17,590 bases of DNA from positions 1 through 17,590 of the forward strand of contig CAUAAZ010000041.1 in NCBI GenBank assembly GCA_958427145.1, read 5' to 3'. This DNA comes from an uncultured Collinsella sp. GTDB taxonomy: Bacteria > Actinomycetota > Coriobacteriia > Coriobacteriales > Coriobacteriaceae. Shown here piece after piece: positions 5,852 through 12,793 of this stretch. Positions within the stretch are counted from its first letter, which is position 1, and each line of letters starts with the position of its first letter. The notes beneath the pieces are model-generated. The model was not told the DNA's origin. It saw only the letters and a program-made list of their open reading frames with translations, and searched no databases. Both the position numbers and the translations under genes were made by a program.

Positions 5852-6307
5852 TCAACCTCGGCCGAGGATGCGGGAGACGAGGCCCTTGCGCTTGGGGGTC
5901 ACCGGGTCGCCGAACACATCGAGCTCGATGTCGGGGCGGCGGGCGCGGATGTAGGCCTGCACGTCGGCGTCGGTCACCTCCGGCGCGGGAAGCTCCTGCT
6001 GCTGCACGGCTATGGGCTGGTTCCTGATCGCGTCGGCAAGCAAGGTCGTATGCGTCACCTGGTCCGCCTTGATTGCGGCCTGGTTCGCTGCGAGCCCATC
6101 GAGCTTGGCGATAATCGTCTCAATCTTGGCCGAGTCTGCAGACGAGCCATCGGAGGCGTGGCCATCGAGGAGCGCGTCGACGGCCTCGGAGATCAGCGCG
6201 GTGCGGTTCGTGCCGAGTTCTGCGGCCCGACCGTCAAGACGCTTGATCTGGTCGATTGTGAGGACAACGCTAATCTGCCTTTTGTCTTTGCTGATCTGCT
6301 TCGGCAT
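5852..6307 (-). CDS. Ribbon-helix-helix DNA-binding protein, lobe A (partition or copy-control candidate)
   Basis: A 151-aa protein. Residues about 9-45 (RQISVVLTIDQIKRLDGRAA then NRTALISEAVDALLDG) fit a ribbon-helix-helix domain. A helical, probably coiled-coil middle follows, and the basic end KRKGLVSRILGRG resembles the end of the lobe B RHH protein. The ATG at 6307 has GGAG close upstream; an in-frame ATG 14 codons earlier lies within the operator and is less likely. Two long palindromes just upstream are the likely binding sites for autoregulation. Proteins of this type serve plasmid partition, copy control or conjugation accessory roles; with rep nearby and no relaxase, partition or copy control is favoured. 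Confidence 0.7.
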   Translation of the reverse strand: MPKQISKDKRQISVVLTIDQIKRLDGRAAELGTNRTALISEAVDALLDGHASDGSSADSAKIETIIAKLDGLAANQAAIKADQVTHTTLLADAIRNQPIAVQQQELPAPEVTDADVQAYIRARRPDIELDVFGDPVTPKRKGLVSRILGRG

Positions 6308-6321
6308 CGGATCTCCAGTCA

Positions 6322-6381
6322 GGTACCTATGAAGTTCATAGGTACCCATTTTATCAGGTACCTATGAAGTTCATAGGTACC
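6322..6381. promoter_or_regulatory. Two identical 25-bp palindromic operators
   Basis: The perfect palindromes at 6322-6346 and 6357-6381 have half-site GGTACCTATGAA around a central G, with centres 35 bases apart. The second extends to 29 bp with its flanks. They lie 14 bases or more before the RHH start. A KpnI-like GGTACC forms each end. Likely sites for the RHH protein. Confidence 0.75.
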
Positions 6382-6475
6382 TGTTTTACCTGGGAAAACA
6401 TTGACTTTAAGCACTATGCGGCAAACTGCCGCCATAGGCGCCTCACCGGCACCCGAGACAACGACATCGGAGTCA

Positions 6476-7291
6476 TTACTGGCCTTGTTTTCTCATTCTG
6501 AGTCTCGGGCGGATTTCTGCTTGGTAGAACCCCGTCAGATCAGCAAGGGCGACGTAGATGAAGAAGCAGCGATTGGGGTCGGACGGCGAGTCTCTCGAGT
6601 AGACATCGAGGAACAAGGGGTCGTCTATATGGCGATCTATGTATTCCCTTCTCAGTTCCTTGTTGGTGCACTTCTCGAACATCGGGTCGTTCAGCAGAAA
6701 CTCGCGAAGCCTTTCCTTCGCACGCTCTAGCCGTTCGCTCGCCTCGCGGCTGTAGTCTTCTTCGCACGATCTAACCTTTTCTGATACCTGCCCTTCCTCG
6801 TCCAGGCGGTTCAGGTACATCCCTGGCGTGAAGCAATAGCCGGAAACAAGCAGAAACGAGACGACGACGCCCTGCCAAGGGAAGAAAACCTCCACTCCCA
6901 AGGGCACATCCGTCGGACGTTTGCGCTCGTGCTGAGCCCATCCCCTCAGCAAAGGGCGTGCGATGCGGTCCAGGAGCTCTTCCGGGTAGCCGATCAGCCC
7001 GTCATCTAGGTTTTCGAAGTCTATTTCCCGGTCCGCCAGGCAGGCGGAGAACGATAAGTCGTAGAAGACGGGGCAGCGTATCTGCCCCCACGTCTCGACG
7101 AACGAGCCGATGTCGTCCAGGCTGACGACGGCGGACCCGTCATGCGACCCGGGGACCAGGACGACGTCGTCGCGGGCAGACCATTCGTTGAGCTCGACGA
7201 CGGCGTCGGAGATCTCGTCGACGGCGTCGCACCAATATTTTCTCGCCTTCTCGGATTCCGGCCCGTACAGCTCGAATCGCACCTGAGACAT
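6476..7291 (-). CDS. 271-aa soluble protein, unknown function
   Basis: I do not recognise this protein. It is acidic in its first half, with a hydrophobic but probably buried segment (VEVFFPWQGVVVSFLLVSGYCF, mid-protein), a charged helical stretch (SERLERAKERLREFLL) and a basic C-terminus (RPRLRMRKQGQ). No catalytic or nucleic-acid motif stands out. It separates Rep1 from the RHH gene, whereas in lobe B rep and RHH are adjacent, so it may be inserted cargo. The ribosome site is weak (GGTGGTG). The gap to the Rep1 stop upstream is about 50 bases, so co-transcription with rep1 is possible. A fuller profile search is needed to place it. Confidence 0.6.
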   Translation of the reverse strand: MSQVRFELYGPESEKARKYWCDAVDEISDAVVELNEWSARDDVVLVPGSHDGSAVVSLDDIGSFVETWGQIRCPVFYDLSFSACLADREIDFENLDDGLIGYPEELLDRIARPLLRGWAQHERKRPTDVPLGVEVFFPWQGVVVSFLLVSGYCFTPGMYLNRLDEEGQVSEKVRSCEEDYSREASERLERAKERLREFLLNDPMFEKCTNKELRREYIDRHIDDPLFLDVYSRDSPSDPNRCFFIYVALADLTGFYQAEIRPRLRMRKQGQ

Positions 7292-7343
7292 ATCACCACC
7301 ATCTTTCCTGAAAACAGGCCGTTCGCCCAGTTAAAACGGGTGT

Positions 7344-8738
7344 TTACGATTGTCGTACACCCTTCATCCATTTGTTGACCGTCGTAGGGGACACCCCGAG
7401 CGCCTCGGCTATGGCTCGCTGGCTCGCGCCTGGGTTCTCTGCGGCGTAAGCGCGTATTACGTCGGCCTTAGTACCACTACCTTTCGGCCGACCATCCTTG
7501 TTGCGCCATTCACCATTTGGATAATCAACCGACTGCACCGCTCGTGCTCGCCGCAGATGCTCGGCTTGTTTTCGGTAGTTCCGCCTATTTGCAGGCATTG
7601 GCACGCCGGTATAGTTTGCCAGCTCATCGCGCGAGAAGTTGCAGAAGCGCAGGTCGAGGCACTCAAGGGCGCTCTTCACGTCGTCCTCGGTGAACGGCTC
7701 GGCTCCCGCGAAGTCGTTGAACTTGCCCATCAGGCTCTCGGCGTCGCGGCGCACGCGCTTCTTATTGAGGATGCCGCACTTCGCGGCGAACACCGCGAGC
7801 GCCATCACGCAGTAGTAGCGATGCCCGGGCACACCTTCGTCGTAGGCCTTCTTGAGCCACCAGTTGTACAGGTCCTCCTTCACGACCCAATGCCCAGCGG
7901 TGCGCTCGCCGCCCACGATGACCTGCTCGTACCACTCGGGGAACAGCTCTTTCACCTGCTCGATGGTGTATTTCGACTTCCTGCCGGGCTGCACGCGGGC
8001 GTCCTCCGGCACCCGCTCGTTGAGCTCCTCGATGGAAAACGGGTGCTCGTTGAGCCTGAACGCCCGCACGGTGGGGAATGCCACGCCCTCGGCGTCCTTG
8101 GTCCTGCCGCCGACGATGCGGAAGCCCTGGTTGATGCCCTGCGCATCAGGCTTCTCGATGTTTGTGGTGTACATGTTCATCATGATGCGCGAGAGCTCGT
8201 GCTTGAGCTTCTTCGCCTGAGTCTTCACGACGGGGAACAGGTCCAAAGGCTCTTCAAGAACATAGTACAGGTGCACGTTGTGGCTGCTCAGGACCATGTA
8301 GTTGGGTATAGGGTAGAGCTTTGACTCGGAGAACGCGCCGTAGAGGAAGTTGTAGAGCTTCTTCGGCTCCTGCTTCTGCTTGTCGATGTCGTAGTCGAAC
8401 ACGAAGGCGCACAGCTTGTTCTGGTGCTGCCCATCGTTGACGCGCCCCCAGTACGTCAGGCCGTTCAAGATCGCCCAGTCGGCCTGCTCCTGGAACCTCC
8501 GCAGCTGCTCCTCGAAGGTGTCCTCGAACACCATCTCGCGGCGGATCTTCTCGTCGAACGAGCCGAGGATGATCGGGTTGCCGTTGAACTCGTGGCTGTC
8601 CCTGTGCTCCCCGGCCTTCGTCAAAAACCCCGTCCCAAGCTTGAACACGTCGCCATAGAGCTCCATCGCCGACACCTCGTAGGCACCGAAGTGCTCGAGG
8701 ATCGAGACGTAGTCGGTGAGACCTTCTGGAAGAGACAT
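7344..8738 (-). CDS. Rep1: primase-type plasmid replication protein with C-terminal HTH
   Basis: A 464-aa protein. FVFDYDID gives the D-x-D metal pair of archaeo-eukaryotic-type primases (D115 and D117), and SSHNVHLYYVL gives the histidine motif (H156), which in Rep2 reads SGRGLHLYYLL. A middle helical part (WYEQV ... YYCVMALAVFAAKCG) is shared with Rep2. The last 40 residues carry a resolvase-like helix-turn-helix (SQRAIAEALGVSPTTVNKW). It probably binds an origin and primes or initiates replication of lobe A. AAAGGGG lies six bases before the ATG. Two tandem promoter repeats precede it, with C-runs that can pair with the ribosome site. It shares layout with Rep2 but diverges strongly in sequence, so the two are likely compatible replicons. 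Confidence 0.75.
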   Translation of the reverse strand: MSLPEGLTDYVSILEHFGAYEVSAMELYGDVFKLGTGFLTKAGEHRDSHEFNGNPIILGSFDEKIRREMVFEDTFEEQLRRFQEQADWAILNGLTYWGRVNDGQHQNKLCAFVFDYDIDKQKQEPKKLYNFLYGAFSESKLYPIPNYMVLSSHNVHLYYVLEEPLDLFPVVKTQAKKLKHELSRIMMNMYTTNIEKPDAQGINQGFRIVGGRTKDAEGVAFPTVRAFRLNEHPFSIEELNERVPEDARVQPGRKSKYTIEQVKELFPEWYEQVIVGGERTAGHWVVKEDLYNWWLKKAYDEGVPGHRYYCVMALAVFAAKCGILNKKRVRRDAESLMGKFNDFAGAEPFTEDDVKSALECLDLRFCNFSRDELANYTGVPMPANRRNYRKQAEHLRRARAVQSVDYPNGEWRNKDGRPKGSGTKADVIRAYAAENPGASQRAIAEALGVSPTTVNKWMKGVRQS

Positions 8739-8744
8739 GGCGAC

Positions 8745-8880
8745 CCCTTTGAACCCCTAAAACCCCTTATGGGGGGTATATTATCAATACAGTTTATTGT
8801 AACACCCACGGCAAAAGCAAGGGGCCTGCCCTTTGAACCCCTAAAACCCCTTATGGGGGGGTATATTATCAATACAGTAT
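8745..8880 (-). promoter_or_regulatory. Two 84-bp tandem promoter repeats before rep1
   Basis: Copies begin at 8745 and 8829. On the minus strand each has TATTGATAATATAC (promoter core) followed by a C-run, CATAA and three G-runs (GGGG TTTTA GGGG TTCAAA GGG). The C-run can pair with any G-run, one of which is the ribosome site of rep1. The first copy also has TGTTACAATAA upstream, matching the rep2 repeats. A minus-strand terminator-like hairpin (GGCGG... then TTTTCC) lies at 8903-8927. Confidence 0.6.
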
Positions 8881-8982
8881 TTCTGAACACCTTCGGGGAT
8901 TGGAAAAGGCGGCCGAAACCGACCGCCCGGGAGCCATCCTCAAAGCCCTCCCCGATGGCGTTGCACGCAGGAAGACATCTAC

Positions 8983-9068
8983 CCTTGTATCTTCGCCACA
9001 TATGGAGTATCTTCGCCATATTATTTATATTTGGCGAAGATACAAGGAATGTGGCGAAGATACTCCAT
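8983..9068. promoter_or_regulatory. Four-site dyad operator before fic
   Basis: The 12-mer GTATCTTCGCCA occurs at 8987 and 9007 on the plus strand and at 9032-9043 and 9052-9063 on the minus strand, 20 bases apart in each pair. Longer arms pair perfectly: 8983-8998 with 9032-9047 (16 bp) and 9002-9018 with 9052-9068 (17 bp). Between them is an AT-rich core (ATATTATTTATATT), probably the -10 region. The last site touches the fic start codon. Confidence 0.75.
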
Positions 9069-10110
9069 GGCCCAATTCGACTATTCGAGGCAGCTCAGCA
9101 CCCTTATGTCGCCCGAAATCATGTCGTCTATCGGCGATATGAGGGAGCACCGCGGAAAACAAGCGCTTTACGAGGCGACAAGGCCGGACGTGCTGGAAAG
9201 CCTCGTCGAGGTCGCAAAAATACAGAGCACGAGCGCGTCAAACAAAATCGAGAATATCGCGACCTCGGACAAAAGGCTTCGCGACCTGATGGCCGAAAAG
9301 GCCGAACCGAAGAATCGAGACGAGCGCGAGATAGCCGGATACAGGTTCGTGCTCGACACGATCCACGAAAGGCACGATGCCATACCCGTGACACCCGGCG
9401 TGATCCTGCAGCTCCATCGCGACCTGTACAGGTTCAATGGCGACTCGTTCTCGGGAAGGTGGAAGGATTCCGACAACGTGATCGCCGAGAGGTCGGCCAG
9501 CGGGGAGATGGTCGCAAGGTTCAGGCCTACGAGCGCCGCCGCGACTCCGGCGGCGGTAGACGCCATCTGCAGGGAATACCGAGCGCAAATCGAAGCCGGA
9601 ACGTACGATCCCGTCCTCGTGTCGCTGGTGTTCGTGTTCGATTTCGTGAGCATCCACCCGTTCAACGACGGGAACGGGCGCATGAGCAGGCTGCTCACCC
9701 TGCTCCTCCTATACCGATGCGGATACACGGTCGGAAAATACGTATCGATCGAAAAGGAAATCGAAAGATCGAAGGAAACGTACTATGAGGCGCTCGGCGC
9801 AAGCTCCGCCGGGTGGCAGGATGGCGAGAACGACTACACCCCGTTCGTGACCTACATGCTCGGCGTGATGACGGCCTGCTACAAGGAGCTTGACAGGAGA
9901 TTCGCCATTGCAGCGGGCCCCAAAAGCGGCGAAGGCATGCTGCGCGCATATTTCGAGCAGCTCGTCGGCGCAGCGACGAAGCGGGACATCATGGATGCGA
10001 ACCCGTCCATAAGCAAGCGAACGGTCGAGCGCGTCCTCAAGAAGCTCCAAGATGACGGGACCATCGAGAAGACGGGCTCGGCGAGGTCTACCGCATATCG
10101 CAAACGCTAA
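9067..10110 (+). CDS. Fic-family AMP-transferase-like protein with winged HTH
   Basis: A 347-aa protein. The Fic motif HPFNDGNGRMSR starts at about residue 197, with the catalytic His and all signature residues present. An N-terminal inhibitory motif SNKIEN (about residues 58-63) fits the (S/T)xxxE(G/N) helix that blocks ATP in class II Fic proteins. The C-terminus (about 305-347, SKRTVERVLKKLQDDGTIEK) fits a winged helix. It probably modifies a protein with AMP and is self-inhibited; the target is unknown. The HTH suggests it binds the dyad operator just upstream. I chose the ATG at 9067; a TTG at 9031 and an ATG at 9049 lie inside the operator. The 3' end abuts the rep remnant. Confidence 0.85.
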   Translation: MAQFDYSRQLSTLMSPEIMSSIGDMREHRGKQALYEATRPDVLESLVEVAKIQSTSASNKIENIATSDKRLRDLMAEKAEPKNRDEREIAGYRFVLDTIHERHDAIPVTPGVILQLHRDLYRFNGDSFSGRWKDSDNVIAERSASGEMVARFRPTSAAATPAAVDAICREYRAQIEAGTYDPVLVSLVFVFDFVSIHPFNDGNGRMSRLLTLLLLYRCGYTVGKYVSIEKEIERSKETYYEALGASSAGWQDGENDYTPFVTYMLGVMTACYKELDRRFAIAAGPKSGEGMLRAYFEQLVGAATKRDIMDANPSISKRTVERVLKKLQDDGTIEKTGSARSTAYRKR

Positions 10111-10112
10111 GA

Positions 10113-10190
10113 ACGGCGTCGTCGGGCTCGCTGAACGTGTCATCGAAGGCCATCTCGCGGCGGATCTCGCCGTCAACTTCTTTTTGGCCA
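10113..10190 (-). pseudogene. Remnant of a chimeric rep gene 5' region
   Basis: On the minus strand, an ATG with MAKKK (like the start of Rep2) and the same upstream ATCCTAAAAGCC(C)CTCCCC as Rep2 leads, after a frame change, into EIRREMAFDDTF. That matches KIRREMVFEDTF of Rep1 (residues about 64-75). The frame is broken and only about 25 codons remain before the fic end. It appears to be the join of a Rep2-type start with a Rep1-type body, cut off by the arrival of fic. Confidence 0.65.
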
Positions 10191-10366
10191 TCCTAAAAGC
10201 CCTCCCCGAGGGTGTTCTATACGGGACTATGACATAGGGCCCAGAAACCGTTTGCCGAGACCTTTTAACCTGGCTCAAACCAAGCAGCGTTTCCCGTTTA
10301 TCCTCATAAAAGGATTCGAATCCCTGCATGCCATAAAGACCTACCTTCGCAGAAGGGGAAACACCT

Positions 10367-10753
10367 ATGGACAGAAGGACATTCGTAAAGCTCGCCGCAG
10401 CAGCTGTTATCGCATCGACGATAAGCGGATGCACTTCAGCAAACGATGAAACGGGAGCGAATCAGATGCCGATGGAAGATGGCTTGACGAGCGGCGGTCC
10501 GATGTCGTGCATAACGTTTAGTACGGGAGAAATAACCGACATCGACGAAGACGCGCTTACAACGACGATCAACCTTGACGGCAACCAAAAATATGGCGGC
10601 GAAACCATAGTCGTCGAATATACAGGCGTATGCCAGGTGTCGCCATCGTCGATTCGAAGCGCGAAAATAGGCCGGCGGGTAAGGGCCGGGTACTTCGATT
10701 CAAAATATAAAAACGGCGTTTTTCCTGGTGAAACGCTCGAGTTCATCAACTGA
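10367..10753 (+). CDS. Tat-type secreted lipoprotein, unknown function (copy 2)
   Basis: The protein is identical to the one at 168-554, with the same twin-arginine start and S-G-C lipobox. The leader (AGAAGGGG, a GGATTCGAATCC palindrome about 50 bases upstream) is also the same. Two identical copies on one circle either double the dose or reveal recent joining of two plasmids that each carried one. Confidence 0.8.
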   Translation: MDRRTFVKLAAAAVIASTISGCTSANDETGANQMPMEDGLTSGGPMSCITFSTGEITDIDEDALTTTINLDGNQKYGGETIVVEYTGVCQVSPSSIRSAKIGRRVRAGYFDSKYKNGVFPGETLEFIN

Positions 10754-10764
10754 TTTCTTCTGAT

Positions 10765-11265
10765 ATGTCGAATCGCGCCCGCATCGTGCCAATCCTAGCC
10801 ATAGCGTTTGTCGTAGCCGCTTTGATTTCGGTTTCCCTCATTGCGGTTACGACAAATGACAACAACAGCACGACCGCCACGACAAATCAGGAGAGCTTCG
10901 AAAACGTGAGCGATGTTAAAAAGAAAAGCGAAAAAAGCCCTGAGGAATATTCCACTGGCGGCCTAACGGACGCCCTTCATTTCGCGGACGGTGTCATAAT
11001 TTCCCTAGACAGGGATTTGGAAACGGCCGAAGTCAAAATAGCGACCCCGGGATACGGTCTGAACAGCGGAAGCGTGTACGCATTCGGCTTTTCCGAAAGG
11101 ATCGAGCATAGAATCATATCGTTCGACGATCTAAGCATCGGCGACGAAGTCCGTGTCGAGTACATGTACTTCCTCAACAAGGACGAAACGCTGCACGGCG
11201 AGTACATCGTGAGAGGATCTGTCGAAACCAGGCCGTCTGCCCGAAACGCGACGGCGGACGGATGA
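10765..11265 (+). CDS. Membrane-anchored extracytoplasmic protein, unknown function (copy 2)
   Basis: Identical to 566-1066 except at the C-terminus (ATADG in place of ATTSE). The 3' hairpin is weakened: the outer stem pairs only about six bases. The strong T-tailed terminator found after copy 1 is absent, so read-through toward the ferredoxin gene is possible. Confidence 0.75.
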   Translation: MSNRARIVPILAIAFVVAALISVSLIAVTTNDNNSTTATTNQESFENVSDVKKKSEKSPEEYSTGGLTDALHFADGVIISLDRDLETAEVKIATPGYGLNSGSVYAFGFSERIEHRIISFDDLSIGDEVRVEYMYFLNKDETLHGEYIVRGSVETRPSARNATADG

Positions 11266-11302
11266 TCGCGCGAGCACATCATTCGCTCTCGCAAATTCTC
11301 AC

Positions 11303-11347
11303 TATGTTGTAATTACAACATACAGTCTTTCGAGGCCTCTTTACAAT
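11303..11347 (+). promoter_or_regulatory. Perfect 20-bp palindrome and -10 of the ferredoxin gene
   Basis: TATGTTGTAA and its exact complement (11303-11322) form a palindrome. A TACAAT -10 lies at 11342-11347 with a poor -35 (CATACA). If transcription starts seven bases after the -10 (about 11354), the palindrome centre is at -41.5, the class II activator position of CRP/FNR-family regulators. An HcpR- or FNR-type activator is an inference. Confidence 0.6.
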
Positions 11348-11387
11348 TTCCCCAACAGACAACGCACGCAATCATTCAGGGGGACCC

Positions 11388-12209
11388 ATGATTCGCACGG
11401 TTATCCAGATCGACGAAGAGAAATGCAACGGCTGCGGCCTATGCGCTAACGCATGCCATGAAGGCGCCATCGAAATAATCGGCGGCAAGGCAAAACTCAC
11501 ACGCGATGACTACTGCGACGGCTTCGGAGACTGCCTTCCCAGCTGCCCCACGGGCGCCATCACCTTCATCGAGCGCGAGGCAGCCGCCTACGACGAGGCC
11601 GCAGTTAAGGCCAATATGGAAAGGAAGCAGAGCATGTTGAACGCGGCGAACGGCAATATTGAAGGCGGGCGCGCGACGTCACCCGCCGCTCACGAGCACG
11701 CCCCCCATGCGGGCGGCTGTCCTGGTTCGGCCATACGCTCGTTCGATCGCGGGAGATCGACCACGCCGGCACCGTCCGCGACAGAGGTTGGCGCCCCGGC
11801 GCAGGCCCAAGAAGCCCAGGTGCCCGTCGCCTCGTCCCCCAAGCCGTCCGAGCTGGGCAATTGGCCTGTGCAAATCAAGCTTGCGCCCACACAGGCTCCG
11901 TATTTCCATGGCGCGAATCTGCTCATTGCCGCAGATTGCTGCGCCTATGCCTATGGCAACTTCCATGCCGAGTTCATGCGCAACAAGGTGGCGCTCATCG
12001 GATGCCCCAAGCTCGACGCCGTGGACTACGCCGATAAGCTCACGCGGATCATCGCCAATAACGACGTCAAATCAGTCACCATCACGCGTATGGAGGTGCC
12101 CTGCTGCGGAGGCCTTGAAAACGCGGCGATCAATGCATTGAAGGCGTCAGGCAGGTTCATTCCGTGGCAGGTGGTAACCTTCAGCCTCGACGGCCATATC
12201 CTGGACTAA
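11388..12209 (+). CDS. Ferredoxin-like 4Fe-4S protein with cysteine-rich C-terminal domain
   Basis: A 273-aa protein. Residues 13-23 hold CNGCGLCANAC, a full 4Fe-4S motif. The second motif is YCDGFGDCLPSCP (43-54), with three cysteines and Phe in place of the fourth, as I recall for this family. A variable linker (about 80-155, with CPGS) leads to a C-terminal domain with ADCCAYAYG, GCPKLD and VPCCGGLENAA. Proteins of this build often accompany hybrid-cluster (hydroxylamine/NO) genes in anaerobes, so electron transfer or redox sensing in nitrosative stress is plausible. AGGGGG lies just before the ATG. It stands alone and looks like a chromosomal gene captured by the plasmid. Confidence 0.8.
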   Translation: MIRTVIQIDEEKCNGCGLCANACHEGAIEIIGGKAKLTRDDYCDGFGDCLPSCPTGAITFIEREAAAYDEAAVKANMERKQSMLNAANGNIEGGRATSPAAHEHAPHAGGCPGSAIRSFDRGRSTTPAPSATEVGAPAQAQEAQVPVASSPKPSELGNWPVQIKLAPTQAPYFHGANLLIAADCCAYAYGNFHAEFMRNKVALIGCPKLDAVDYADKLTRIIANNDVKSVTITRMEVPCCGGLENAAINALKASGRFIPWQVVTFSLDGHILD

Positions 12210-12279
12210 GGTCCCGTGCACGCACGTTGATGAGCAGTCAGCCCGTTTGCATATACCCACCCGCAAAGCGCATGCCACC

Positions 12280-12699
12280 ATGCGCCACGGCAGGATCGGC
12301 GGGCTCAACGGCCCCGGCTTCAGGTGGCGCACGGCGCCGCACCTGATCGGATACGGCGACAGCGCCGAGCCCGTGTACCGCCGCCTGCTCGCCGCCGGCG
12401 ATTGGCGCTGCACCATCGAGGTCCCCAGGGCTGGCGATGAGCCGACCCGCCACGTCATGTACCGCCCGGACCCCTTCCACGATGCCCATCCCGACGGCAT
12501 GGCGGCGGATGAATGCACGCCCATAATCGTGCCCGCGGCGGTCTTGGGCGGCCCAGGGGCCCGGGGTCTCCCCCGGCGGGCGTATCCGCGCCCGTGTGGC
12601 TTCCCGCGCGCGCCCCTCGGCGCGCGATCCTGGCGGGAAGCCACCCTGGGGTCCGGGGTTGCCCCGGCAAGCTGCATCGGAGGGGCGCGGATATGGTGA
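12280..12699 (+). CDS. ORF lacking translation signals; candidate silent 3' gene cassette
   Basis: This frame (about 139 codons) starts MRHGRIGGLNGPGFRWRTAP. Codon use looks natural to about 12560 (ending near VPAAVLGG), after which it runs into hairpin-rich DNA. No ribosome site precedes the ATG or the TTG at 12247. Its first codons lie in a 23-bp sequence that recurs inverted at 12863-12885, where the minus-strand gene reads RHGRIGG in the same frame. If the segment between were inverted, this frame would become the C-terminal half of that gene. It may be a silent alternative end, or a decayed fragment. The function is unknown. Confidence 0.4.
   Translation: MRHGRIGGLNGPGFRWRTAPHLIGYGDSAEPVYRRLLAAGDWRCTIEVPRAGDEPTRHVMYRPDPFHDAHPDGMAADECTPIIVPAAVLGGPGARGLPRRAYPRPCGFPRAPLGARSWREATLGSGVAPASCIGGARIW
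12282..12304 (+). repeat. 23-bp inverted repeat, left copy
   Basis: An exact 23-base match, in inverted orientation, to 12863-12885. The first bases are GCGCCACGGCAGG. The interval between the copies is 558 bases. Both copies encode RHGRIGG in the reading frame of their ORFs. Confidence 0.9.
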
Positions 12700-12719
12700 A
12701 GCGTAGCGAAACCATATCC
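12583..12719. other. Nested hairpin element (three-way junction with alternative stem)
   Basis: Outer stem TATCCGCGCCC (12583-12593) with 12683-12693. Inside it, a 12-bp stem GTGGCTTCCCGC (12596-12607 with 12633-12644) capped by GCGCGC/GCGCGC (12608-12625), and a second hairpin CCGGGG-TTG-CCCCGG (12653-12667). GGATATGGT (12689-12697) also pairs with ACCATATCC (12711-12719), using the same bases as the outer stem, so the two are mutually exclusive. This could be a structured RNA, a transfer origin or a single-strand origin. Confidence 0.6.
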
Positions 12720-12765
12720 GTGACACGAGATGCGTCGCTTGCTGTGGTTCCGAAATGGCAGCAAA

Positions 12766-12793
12766 AGAGGGGGTTTCTTTTCAGACCCCCTCT
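12766..12793 (-). terminator. Minus-strand terminator
   Basis: AGAGGGGGT and ACCCCCTCT (9 bp) surround a ten-base loop. On the minus strand the stem is followed by TTTTGC. It overlaps the last codons of the 161-aa frame, which suggests the natural gene end is earlier (near 12829). A GC-rich palindrome (AGGCCCCGGGGGCCT) lies at about 12802-12816. Confidence 0.65.

Larger units (their letters stand above)
10195..11290. repeat. Long direct repeat, copy 2 (lobe B)
   Basis: This matches 1-1093. The first difference is at 11220 (T, versus C at 1021). After the 166-aa gene the copies part: lobe A goes on to terminator and toxin-locus sequence, lobe B to the ferredoxin gene. The left edge lies in the rep ribosome-site hairpin in both cases, with a one-base difference in the C-run. 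Confidence 0.95.

Noticed and set aside
7350..8324. 324-codon plus-strand frame opposite rep1
   Set aside because: Antisense shadow without a ribosome site or domain.
9031..9066. TTG (9031) or ATG (9049) start for fic
   Set aside because: Both lie inside the operator and likely upstream of or at the transcription start; the ATG at 9067 gives a normal Fic N-terminus.
8424..9788. 454-codon plus-strand frame crossing rep1 start and fic
   Set aside because: Translates the promoter repeats and the wrong frame of fic; no start signals.
12147..12764. Minus-strand frames of 160-205 codons over the hairpin region
   Set aside because: They arise from GC-rich inverted repeats, with no ribosome site and no natural codon pattern.
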